A DNA stretch of 64,000 nucleotides from DASSJT01 sp963715025 (GTDB lineage Bacteria > Actinomycetota > Actinomycetes > Actinomycetales > Dermatophilaceae), in assembly GCA_963715025.1 (NCBI GenBank), contig CAVQQQ010000004.1:1-64000 (forward strand). The letters run 5' to 3'. The position numbers and the translations under genes were made by a program. Below the pieces are notes generated by a model. It was given only the letters and a program-made list of their open reading frames with translations. It was not told the DNA's origin and searched no databases. The stretch's first letter is position 1; every line of letters starts with the position of its first letter. Shown piece after piece: positions 25,065-32,451 of the stretch.

Positions 25065-25966
25065 AGCTGACCTCCCGAGTCCAGCCGCTGACCGAGGTAG
25101 TCCCAGTCCCTGGCGAAGCGGTACGAATGGCGCCCCGGCGGCTGCGGCGCCTGGGTCTCCAGCCAGCGCACCGGCCCGTCGCCGACGTTGCGGAACCCGT
25201 GGACGCAGCCGACCCCCGCCCAGGCGACATCGCCGACCTCGAGCCGGTAGGACTTGCCGTCGAAGGTGGCCTCGACCGCGCCCTCAACGATGAGGTAGGT
25301 CTCCTCGAACGGGTGGTCGTGCGGGCCCGCGAGGCCGTCCGGCTCGTACTGCACCATGAACATGGTCGACAGCGTCGCGCCGAGGTCGGAGTCGACCATC
25401 ATCTTGACGCTGATGCCGCTGTAGACCAGCAGCGCCGTGCGCATGCTCGCCGAGACCGCCAGCCGGTCCTGGGTCTGCAGCGCGGGATCCATGTTCTCCG
25501 GGTCGATGTGGCCGAAGCGCCGCACTCGCGGGTCTCGGACGTCGGGAGCGACTGGCTCGGTCTCCGCCAGCCCGGGCAGCAGGAACGTGTCGAAGTCGTG
25601 CTCGGGCCTGGGCGCAGGCGCGGACATGCGGGCGATGACCGCGTCCACGCCTGCGTCGTTGCGCAGCGAGTGGGGCACCCCTACCGGCACCAGCCCGTAG
25701 TCTCCGGGCCCCAGGCGCGCCGCCTCGCCCGGGGTCTGTACCACCAGCTGGCCCTCGAGGACGTAAAGGCTCTCTTCGTAGGAGTGCAGGTGTGGCGGCA
25801 GGGAGCCACCCGGCGTGAACCGCACCAGACCGAACCCGGTGTGGACGGCTGGCGCCCGGGCGTCGACCACCGACCATCCGGCATACCCCTGGGCTCCTGC
25901 CAGCGGCCCCGGCGCCCCCGCCCACTCAGCGGAGTCTGCGCGCCGCACCAGGTGGTGGGTCGTCAT
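25061..25966 (-). CDS. Bicupin metalloprotein of the catabolic operon
   Basis: A 301-residue protein with two cupin barrels. Barrel 1 (residues about 45-110) has PHLHSYEESLYVLEG and VPHSLRND. Barrel 2 (about 205-270) has GPHDHPFEETYLIVEG and GCVHGFRN. Both keep a full His-x-His … Glu … His set, so both could bind Fe, Mn or Zn. Bicupins of this size include dioxygenases and (S)-ureidoglycine aminohydrolase; I cannot choose. It is coupled to the amidohydrolase before it and to the SDR after it by ATGA overlaps. Confidence 0.85.
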   Translation of the reverse strand: MTTHHLVRRADSAEWAGAPGPLAGAQGYAGWSVVDARAPAVHTGFGLVRFTPGGSLPPHLHSYEESLYVLEGQLVVQTPGEAARLGPGDYGLVPVGVPHSLRNDAGVDAVIARMSAPAPRPEHDFDTFLLPGLAETEPVAPDVRDPRVRRFGHIDPENMDPALQTQDRLAVSASMRTALLVYSGISVKMMVDSDLGATLSTMFMVQYEPDGLAGPHDHPFEETYLIVEGAVEATFDGKSYRLEVGDVAWAGVGCVHGFRNVGDGPVRWLETQAPQPPGRHSYRFARDWDYLGQRLDSGGQL

Positions 25967-27318
25967 ACAGCGGGCTCCTTGGCCTTGGCGGCAGCGGCCA
26001 CGAGGTGGTCCCGCGAGTCCTGCACGCGGGAGACGGCTGCGTCGAGGTCGGCCAGGAGCCGGAAGTCGCGCTTGCGGAAGGTGCCGCCCACGATGACGTG
26101 CTCGATGTTGGACACGTCGGCAGACAGAGTCACGGCGGCCACGGGGTCGTGGACCGGGGCGATGCCGATGGCACGGGAATCGATGACCACCACATCGGCC
26201 TGCTTGCCGGGCGTCAGCGATCCGGTACGGTCCTCGACGCCCGCGACGAAGGCGCCGTCGAGCGTGGCCATGGTCAGCATGTCCCGTGCTGTGAGCATGG
26301 TCGAGGGCGTCGGCTCCCCGGACTCCCACGTCAGCGCGTTGACCCGGGCACGCTCGGCGCCGAACGCGGCTCGGATCTGCGTGAACATGTCGCCCGGCAC
26401 GGTGGTGACCACGTCGATCGACAGGCTGGGCCGCAGCCCGAACTGCCGGGCCTTGTTGACCGGCGGCCAGCCGTGGCCCATCTGCAGTTCCACCTGCGGG
26501 GCCACCGAGATCATCCCTCCGGTGTCCTTCACCCGCTGCCACTCGTGGTCGCTGAAGTAGCAGCAGTGGATGAAGGTGGTGTCCGGACCGAGCAGGCCGA
26601 GCCGGTCGAGCTGCTCGACCATGGCGTACCGGCCGGCCAGCCGGCCCATGCCGACATGCACGGTGATAGGGATGCCGAGCTCGCGGGCCAGGCCCCACTC
26701 GGCCTGTACCACCTGGTCCTGGGTGAATCCCGGCCCCCGGGTGGCCAGCCCCATGGTCAGCAGTCCGCTGTCAGAGGAGAAGTAGGTCTCGCGCACCCGC
26801 CGCACGTCGTCGCCGGGGATCGCCTCGGCGCTGAAGAACCAGTACTTCTCCAGCGAGGTGTTCGCGCTGCCGTAGGCGTACTGAGCGCGGATGCCGGTCT
26901 CCCTCAGCCCCTGGATCGCCGCGTCCGGGTGTTCCGGCGTGTTGTTGATGTGCGACCAGTCGACCACCGTTGTGATGCCGGCGTTGAGGCATTCCAGCGA
27001 GCCGGCGACGTTGCTCGCGTACACGTCCTCGGCCCGGTAGAGGGGCGCGAAGGTGTCGAGGATGTCGACGAAGTAGTCGTCGAGGGTGGCGTTGGGTGCG
27101 CAGTTGCGGATCGCCGCCTCCCAGGTGTGCCGGTGGCTGTCCACGAAGCCCGGGATCACGATTCGGCCGGTGCAGTCCACGACCTCCGCGTCCGCGTCGA
27201 TGCTCGCCTCGACGCCCGCGATCGTGTCTCCGTCGATGAGGACGTCGCCGGTTGCCAGGTCGCCGAGCGAAGGGTCGACCGAGAGCACCGTTCCGCCCTT
27301 GAGGAGGATCTTGGCCAT
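25963..27318 (-). CDS. Amidohydrolase (cytosine-deaminase/TrzA-like) of the catabolic operon
   Basis: A 451-residue TIM-barrel metal-dependent hydrolase with an N-terminal beta-sandwich (MAKILLKGGTVLSVDPSL). Metal ligands are the HxH in GFVDSHRHTWE (about residues 61-63), His in ITVHVGMG (about 220), His in TFIHCCYFSDHEW (about 253) and Asp in SIDVVTT (about 306), the single-metal subtype III set; the usual HxxE glutamate is absent. Such enzymes deaminate or dechlorinate ring carbons or cut cyclic amides. It begins 42 bases after the E1 beta gene and overlaps the bicupin gene by four bases. Confidence 0.9.
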   Translation of the reverse strand: MAKILLKGGTVLSVDPSLGDLATGDVLIDGDTIAGVEASIDADAEVVDCTGRIVIPGFVDSHRHTWEAAIRNCAPNATLDDYFVDILDTFAPLYRAEDVYASNVAGSLECLNAGITTVVDWSHINNTPEHPDAAIQGLRETGIRAQYAYGSANTSLEKYWFFSAEAIPGDDVRRVRETYFSSDSGLLTMGLATRGPGFTQDQVVQAEWGLARELGIPITVHVGMGRLAGRYAMVEQLDRLGLLGPDTTFIHCCYFSDHEWQRVKDTGGMISVAPQVELQMGHGWPPVNKARQFGLRPSLSIDVVTTVPGDMFTQIRAAFGAERARVNALTWESGEPTPSTMLTARDMLTMATLDGAFVAGVEDRTGSLTPGKQADVVVIDSRAIGIAPVHDPVAAVTLSADVSNIEHVIVGGTFRKRDFRLLADLDAAVSRVQDSRDHLVAAAAKAKEPAV

Positions 27319-27360
27319 TGCTGCTCCTTTTCTGTTGGCCGGTCGCGCCGGCCGCGCCAG

Positions 27361-28347
27361 CTAGTACGAGACGAGTCGCCGGACGGCGGCGACGACCTTG
27401 TCGACGGTGGGGATCACCTGCTGCTCGAGGGAGTCGGCGAACGGCAGGGGCACGTTGTCGCCGGCCAGCCGACGGATGGGTGCGTCGAGGAGCTCGAATC
27501 CCTCGTCCGCGACAAGGGAGGCGATGGTGGCTCCCCAACCGCCCTGGTAGGGGTTCTCCTCCACCACGAGCAGCCGTGACGTGCGCGCGAGGGACGCCAG
27601 CAGCGTGGTGACGTCGAGCGGGATGAGGCAGCGCAGGTCGACGACCTCCACGTCGACGCCGTCGGCGGACAGGTTCTCGGCGGCCGCCAGGGTCATCGGC
27701 ACGGTGGCCGCGAGCGCGACGACCGTGATGTCCGTGCCGGGCCGCACGACCCTGGCCTTGCCGAGCGGCACCACGTGCTCGGGCGGCGCGGGGGCGCCCT
27801 TGCTTGCGAAGAGGCCCTTGTGCTCGAAGAAGACGACGGGGTCGTCGCTGCGGATCGCGGAAGCCATGAGGCCGACGACATCCGCGGGTGTCGATGGAGC
27901 GACGATCTTCAGGCCGGGGACGGCCAGCGCCCAGTTCTCCACCGACTGGGAGTGCTGTGCGCCGAAGCCCAGCCCACCGCCGTTGGCCGTGCGGATGACC
28001 AGGGGCACGGTCACCTGGCCGCCGGTCATGTAGCGGGCCTTGGGGATCTCGTTGGCCAGGTAGTCCCAGCAGCAGGCGAGGAAGTCGCTGAACATGATCT
28101 CGGCGACCGGCCGGATCCCGGTCATGGCGGCACCCATCGCGGCGCCGACGATCGCCTGCTCGGAGATCGGCGTGTCCCACACCCGCTGCGGCCCGAACTC
28201 CTCGAACAGCCCGACGGTCGTCTTGAACACGCCGCCGGCGGCGCCGATGTCCTCGCCGAGACAGACCACACTGGGGTCGCGGCGCATCTCGCGCGCGATC
28301 CCCTCGGCGACGGCGTCGCGATAGGTCAGCTCACCGGAGCCGCTCAC
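27361..28347 (-). CDS. TPP-dependent 2-oxoacid dehydrogenase E1 component, beta subunit
   Basis: A 328-residue transketolase-like subunit: LTYRDAVAEGIAREM, VVCLGEDIGAAGGVFKTT, TPISEQAIVGAAMGAAM, ARYMTGGQVTVPLVIRT, AQHSQSVENWALAVPGLKIVAPSTPADV, and VVDLRCLIPLD, all E1-beta landmarks. It pairs with the alpha subunit upstream to decarboxylate a 2-oxo acid or cleave an acyloin. The GTG at 28347 overlaps the alpha stop (GTGA); a GTG nine bases earlier is possible. No lipoyl E2 or E3 lies in the window, so the acyl acceptor must be elsewhere or a dye-type/oxidative reaction is used. Confidence 0.93.
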   Translation of the reverse strand: MSGSGELTYRDAVAEGIAREMRRDPSVVCLGEDIGAAGGVFKTTVGLFEEFGPQRVWDTPISEQAIVGAAMGAAMTGIRPVAEIMFSDFLACCWDYLANEIPKARYMTGGQVTVPLVIRTANGGGLGFGAQHSQSVENWALAVPGLKIVAPSTPADVVGLMASAIRSDDPVVFFEHKGLFASKGAPAPPEHVVPLGKARVVRPGTDITVVALAATVPMTLAAAENLSADGVDVEVVDLRCLIPLDVTTLLASLARTSRLLVVEENPYQGGWGATIASLVADEGFELLDAPIRRLAGDNVPLPFADSLEQQVIPTVDKVVAAVRRLVSY

Positions 28348-29348
28348 GTCCGCCACGTCGACCCCCCGTCCGCCCACAGGTCGGTGAAGGCCTCGGCCGG
28401 ATCGGCTGGTGGTGCCGCCCGGGCCGCCTCGACCGCCTGGGCCACCACAGCAGCCGCCCGGGCCTCCGCCTGGTCGATTTCGGCCTGGGTCGCCCCCTCC
28501 GCGCGCAGCCGGTTCTGCGATACCAGGAGCGGGTCTCGGGCCAGCCACTCCTCGACCTCCTCGGCCGGCCGGTAGGTGGCCGGGTCGGTGCGGCTGTGAC
28601 CGAAGTGCCGGTACGTCAGCGCCTCGAGGACCGTCGGGCCGTCGCCGCTGCGCGCCCGGGCAACGGCCTGGGCCATGGCGTCGTGCACCACCACCACGTC
28701 GTTGCCGTCGATCACGACCCCGGGCATCCCATTCGCTGCGGCCCGGTCCGCCGCGGGGTTGGGCACCGCGGTCACGGACGCGATGGGCGTGTACTCCATG
28801 TAGCGGTTGTTCTCGCACACGAACACGACCGGCAGGTGCCAGACGGCGGCGAGGTTGAGGGCTTCGTGGAAGGCGCCGATGTTCGTGGCCCCGTCGCCGA
28901 AGTACGCCACGGCTACCTGGCCGCTGCCCCGCAGGAGAGCCGACCATGCGGCTCCGTTCGCCATGGGAAGGTGCGCGCCGACGATGGCGTAGGACCCGAG
29001 CATCCCGTGGTCCGCCTGGGTGAGGTGCATCGAGCCGCCCTTGGCACGGCATACCCCTGTCCGTCTCTGCATCAGCTCGGCGAGGCACGCCTCGGGGCTG
29101 GCGCCGCGGGCGATGGCGTGGTGGTGTCCACGGTACGTGGCGAAGACGTAGTCGTCGTCGCGCAGGGCCGCGCTCGCGCCGACGGCAACGCCCTCGTGGC
29201 CCGCGGCAAGGTGGGTCGTGCCCTTGACCAGGCCGCGCAGGAACAGGTCGTGGGCCGCCTTCTCCGTGCCGCGGATGACGGCCATCTGCTCGTGCCAGGC
29301 CAGCAGGGTCGCGACCTCCACCGCAGGGGCAGCCGTGCCGGGGTTCAC
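28344..29348 (-). CDS. TPP-dependent 2-oxoacid/acetoin dehydrogenase E1 component, alpha subunit
   Basis: A 334-residue protein with GTTHLAAGHEGVAVGASAAL, TYRGHHHAIARG (active-site histidines), RAKGGSMHLT and the thiamine-pyrophosphate motif GDGATNIGAFHEALN … ENN. The YRHFGHSRTDPATYR segment is the usual phosphorylation-loop region. With the beta subunit it forms a decarboxylating E1; the sequence looks closest to acetoin-dehydrogenase-type E1. The GTG start overlaps the stop of the M24 gene (GTGA), and the end overlaps the beta gene, so stoichiometric synthesis is expected. Confidence 0.93.
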   Translation of the reverse strand: MNPGTAAPAVEVATLLAWHEQMAVIRGTEKAAHDLFLRGLVKGTTHLAAGHEGVAVGASAALRDDDYVFATYRGHHHAIARGASPEACLAELMQRRTGVCRAKGGSMHLTQADHGMLGSYAIVGAHLPMANGAAWSALLRGSGQVAVAYFGDGATNIGAFHEALNLAAVWHLPVVFVCENNRYMEYTPIASVTAVPNPAADRAAANGMPGVVIDGNDVVVVHDAMAQAVARARSGDGPTVLEALTYRHFGHSRTDPATYRPAEEVEEWLARDPLLVSQNRLRAEGATQAEIDQAEARAAAVVAQAVEAARAAPPADPAEAFTDLWADGGSTWRT

Positions 29349-30661
29349 GCCTCACCACGTCCCTGGGCTGTGTTGAGGTGGGACTGCGACTCCCGGACCG
29401 GCGGCAGGCCACCGCCGACAGTCCAGTAGCGCTGGCCGGCGATCAGCAGCTCCTCCGCCGGGAACTTCGTGATGACCTCGCAGCCGTCGGCCGTGACCAC
29501 GACCTCCTCTTCGATGCGGGCCGCGGACCAGCCGTCGGCCGCGGGCCAGTACGTCTCGAGCGCGAACACCATCCCCTGCTCGAGGGTCTCGGGGTGTTCG
29601 AGGGAGACCAGGCGGCTGAAGATCGGCTTCTCCCAGATGCTCAGCCCGACTCCGTGGCCGTACTGCAGCGCGAAGGCCGCCTCCTCGTCGCGGAAACCGA
29701 ACTCCTCGGCGGTCGGCCAGAGCTCGACGATGTCGGCGGTGGTGGCGCCGGGTCGGACCTGCGCGATGGCCAGGTCCATGTACTCGCGGCACCGGGTGTA
29801 GGCGTCGCGCATGGCGGGGGAGGCACTGCCCACTGCGAAGCAGCGGTAGTAGCAGGTGCGGTAGCCGACGTGGCTGTGGAGGATGTCGAAGAACGCGGGG
29901 TCGCCGGGCCGGACGATCCGGTCGCTGTAGACGTGCGGGTGCGGCGAGCACCGCTCCCCCGAGATCGCGTTGACGCCCTCGACGTACTCGCTCCCGAGGT
30001 CGTAGAGCACCTTGCTGACCAGGCCGACGCACTCGTTCTCGCGCACGCCGGGCCGAAGGAATCCGTAGAGCTCCTCGTAGGCCGCATCGACCATCGAGCA
30101 GGCCTGGGTGAGCAGCGCGATCTCGTCCTGGGTCTTGATCCGCCGGGCCTCGAGGAAGACCTGCTGGCCGTCGACCACGTCGATGCCCTCGGCCCGAAGG
30201 GCCTCGAGGATGGGCATCTCGACCAGGTCGACGCCGAGCGGCTCACCGGCTAGGTCGTGCTCGCGCAGGACGGTGGCGACCTTGCGGGCCACTTCCTGGG
30301 CGACTCCGGCCCCGGGGTGGAAGGCGCCGCGCAGCGTGGAGATGCCCGCGCGGGCGCGCTTGTCGCCGTCGAGCCAGGGGTTGAACAGCTGGTGGTGCCG
30401 GGCAGCCGACCCGAAGTCCCACAGCACCGGCTCCCCGCCGCGCGGCAGTACCGCGAAGCGGATCAGCTTGTCGACTGCCCACGTGCCGATATGAGTCGCC
30501 GTGAGGTAGCGGATGTTGGAGAAGTCGAAGCACAGCAGGCCGCCGAGGGAGGAGGCCTCGAGCTGCGCCGTGATGCGGGCGAGCCGCTCTCGACGGAGGC
30601 GGTCGAGATCGATGCGCTGTTCCCAGTCGACCGCGTTGGGGCCGAAAGTGCGGATTGCCAT
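29345..30661 (-). CDS. M24-fold hydrolase/lyase (creatinase/DddP/DoeA-like), altered metal site
   Basis: A 438-residue pita-bread protein, first gene of the operon. The N-terminal creatinase domain (LARITAQLEASSLGGLLCFDFSNIRYL) precedes the catalytic domain. Canonical M24 ligands are Asp, Asp, His, Glu, Glu. Here Asp (AFFDILHSHVGY), His (YGHGVGLSIWEKP), Glu (ALETYWP) and Glu (IEEEVVV) are seen, but where the second Asp belongs (usually DxxR(T/S)) the sequence is YRTCYYRCF. This loss suggests a creatinase-like, metal-independent or single-metal reaction. Relatives hydrolyse creatine or ectoine, or cleave DMSP; the substrate here is unknown. Confidence 0.85.
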   Translation of the reverse strand: MAIRTFGPNAVDWEQRIDLDRLRRERLARITAQLEASSLGGLLCFDFSNIRYLTATHIGTWAVDKLIRFAVLPRGGEPVLWDFGSAARHHQLFNPWLDGDKRARAGISTLRGAFHPGAGVAQEVARKVATVLREHDLAGEPLGVDLVEMPILEALRAEGIDVVDGQQVFLEARRIKTQDEIALLTQACSMVDAAYEELYGFLRPGVRENECVGLVSKVLYDLGSEYVEGVNAISGERCSPHPHVYSDRIVRPGDPAFFDILHSHVGYRTCYYRCFAVGSASPAMRDAYTRCREYMDLAIAQVRPGATTADIVELWPTAEEFGFRDEEAAFALQYGHGVGLSIWEKPIFSRLVSLEHPETLEQGMVFALETYWPAADGWSAARIEEEVVVTADGCEVITKFPAEELLIAGQRYWTVGGGLPPVRESQSHLNTAQGRGEA

Positions 30662-30795
30662 GGGTCACCGACCTGTGCGTTCTCGGGTATCTGCGAGTAA
30701 GCCACCGTGCGACCAACGTGTCAAGTGCTACTTCACGAACGGGAAGGAGCACTGGTGAATATGGGCGTATGCCGCGTGACTCGCCATCGCCGCGA

Positions 30796-30814
30796 TGTAC
30801 AGTCGCACTGCACA
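30796..30814. promoter_or_regulatory. Candidate operator TGTACAGT-CGC-ACTGCACA of the XRE-cupin regulator
   Basis: An inverted repeat with 7 of 8 matching positions per arm, in the 196-base gap between the divergent M24 operon and regulator genes, about 44 bases before the regulator ATG. It is the clearest dyad there and well placed for autoregulation. Confidence 0.5.
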
Positions 30815-30857
30815 GGAGGCACGGGCATGACCTCCGCGAAGCCGACGAAGGGACCCG

Positions 30858-31532
30858 ATGGCCGACTCCAGCCCGATCCCGTCCGAGCCGAGCGCCGAGA
30901 ACCTCGGCGCGGCGATTCGGGCCGCCCGTGAGGCGCGGGGGCTGTCGCTGCGGGAGCTCGCCCGGCGCATCGAGGTCTCCCCCTCGTTCGTGTCGCAGGT
31001 CGAGCGGGGCAAGGCCAACCCCTCGGTGGGCACCCTCTACGCACTGGTGTCCGTGCTCGGGATGTCCCTGAACGAGCTGCTCGGCGGACCGGCGGAGCCC
31101 AGCTGGCCCGGCGGCCCGACCGCATGGCCGCGCATCGTCGCGCCTGTCGTGCGCGCCCGCGAGCGCCGGCGGGTGCAGATGTCGGGGGTGGTCTGGGAGC
31201 GGCTGACCGCTGACGACCCGCTCGTGGACTTCCTCCATGTCGAGTATGGGCCGGGCAGCGCGTCCTGCCCCCTGGACGACATGGTCCGGCACGGCGGCCG
31301 GGAGTACGGCGTGATCGTGACCGGTCGGCTGGAGGTCCAGGTGGGCTTCGAGACGTACTCGCTCGAGCCGGGTGACTCCATCCACTTCGACTCCTCCACA
31401 CCGCACCGGCTGAGCAACCCTCACGACGAGCCCTGCACCGCGGTGTGGTTCGTGCTCGCGCGCCGCGACGACTCCCGGGTCGCTCCCACGGCGACGCCGT
31501 CGGCGTGGGCGCACCTGCCCGGCCTCCTCTAG
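30858..31532 (+). CDS. XRE-family regulator with C-terminal cupin sensor
   Basis: A 224-residue regulator. The helix-turn-helix is at residues about 15-70 (IRAAREARGLSLRELARRIEVSPSFVSQVERGKANPS). A cupin barrel (about 115-205) has REYGVIVTGRLEVQVGFETYSLEPGDSIHFDSSTPHRL. XRE-cupin proteins commonly sense the substrate or an intermediate of the pathway beside them. The ATG has GAAGGGAC upstream. It is transcribed away from the seven-gene catabolic operon and is its probable controller; the dyad at 30796 is a candidate site. Confidence 0.92.
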   Translation: MADSSPIPSEPSAENLGAAIRAAREARGLSLRELARRIEVSPSFVSQVERGKANPSVGTLYALVSVLGMSLNELLGGPAEPSWPGGPTAWPRIVAPVVRARERRRVQMSGVVWERLTADDPLVDFLHVEYGPGSASCPLDDMVRHGGREYGVIVTGRLEVQVGFETYSLEPGDSIHFDSSTPHRLSNPHDEPCTAVWFVLARRDDSRVAPTATPSAWAHLPGLL

Positions 31533-31926
31533 ACCCACCCGACTTTGTATGCCGGCGGCGCGGCTGGGAGGTGCCATGGGCCCCTCAGCCGCTCGCGCGG
31601 CATACAAGGTCGGCAAACAGAGGCAGGCGGCGTTTCAGCGCCGAGCGTCGGGATGGCGAGTGCGCCGGCGGCGTACGCGAGCGTGTGAGAGGCGCAACGT
31701 CACCGCGACGGGCACGGCCGACCTGATCCCGCCGCTGATCAGTCCGGTCAGGCTGGCACCGCGTGCGCCCAGGGGGTCGAGGCCGACCCGCCCCGCGGGT
31801 CCAGCGTGGGAAGCGACGGCCCGCGAGACAATGAGGGTGCCGAAGGTGTAGTCCCGGCAGCGCAACCTCAGGGCGGCGTGCAGCGTCTGGGGGCATGACG
31901 GGACGGCGGACACCAGGGAGGCGTGC
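31533..31926. other. Intergenic region with nested hairpin, no gene recognised
   Basis: About 390 bases between the XRE-cupin regulator and the ECF sigma gene. The first part forms the nested inverted repeat listed separately. Translated frames in the rest are Arg/Ala-rich without domains. The promoter of the sigma factor should be near the right end but is not obvious. Confidence 0.45.
31542..31610. terminator. Nested inverted repeat with GTATGCC/GGCATAC arms, likely terminator
   Basis: Outer arms ACTTTGTATGCCG (31542-31554) and CGGCATACAAGGT (31598-31610) pair at 12 of 13 positions. Inner arms GCGGCTG (31560-31566) and CAGCCGC (31586-31592) pair perfectly. It begins ten bases after the regulator stop, so it probably ends that transcript. 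Both outer arms contain the over-represented GTATGCC word. Confidence 0.55.
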
Positions 31927-32451
31927 GTGGGGCGGCGCATCACGGGAAGCGGTGACGCGGACGAGCTGGAGCGGGAGTTCGACGCGTTCTACCGCGGCAC
32001 CGCCCACCGGGTCGTCCACCTCGTCTACGCGAGCACGGGAGACCTCACCCTGGCGCAGGACTGCACGCAGGAGGCCTACAGCCGGGCGTGGCAGAAGTGG
32101 TCGACCGTCCGTACCCACGACGAGCCCCTCTCATGGGTGCGCACGGTGGCCCGGCGCCTGGCGATCTCCGCCTGGCGCAGGAAAGGGGCGCAAGAACGGG
32201 CCTACCGGAGGGTGGGCGTCCACGACACCGTCGGGCCGCCCACGGAGGACCGCGCGCTGGTCATCGCGGCCCTGAGGACCCTGTCCGATCCGGTCCGGGA
32301 GACCGTCACCCTCCATTACATCGGTGACCTGTCGATCGAGCAGATCGCCCGGGAGACCAACACGCCCGTCGGCACCATCAAGGCCCGGCTCCATCGCGGC
32401 CGAGCCCAGCTTGCCGAGGCGCTGCGCCACGAGGAGTCCCACCATGCCTGA
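31927..32451 (+). CDS. ECF RNA polymerase sigma factor (SigE-family type)
   Basis: A 174-residue sigma-70 protein with only regions 2 and 4. Region 2 spans about 15-80 (FDAFYRGTAHRVVHLVYASTG, AQDCTQEAYSRAWQKW, WVRTVARRLAISAWRR). Region 4 spans about 115-165 (LRTLSDPVRETVTLHYIGDLSIEQIARETNTPVGTIKARLHRGRAQL). The start is GTG. The next gene starts eight bases before this stop, so the two are coupled; the partner is a single-pass membrane protein and is the likely cognate regulator. Confidence 0.92.
   Translation: MGRRITGSGDADELEREFDAFYRGTAHRVVHLVYASTGDLTLAQDCTQEAYSRAWQKWSTVRTHDEPLSWVRTVARRLAISAWRRKGAQERAYRRVGVHDTVGPPTEDRALVIAALRTLSDPVRETVTLHYIGDLSIEQIARETNTPVGTIKARLHRGRAQLAEALRHEESHHA

Noticed and set aside
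27361..29412. Single 683-codon minus-strand frame spanning both E1 genes
   Set aside because: The first half is out of frame with the clear E1 alpha protein; only the last 328 codons are real (E1 beta).
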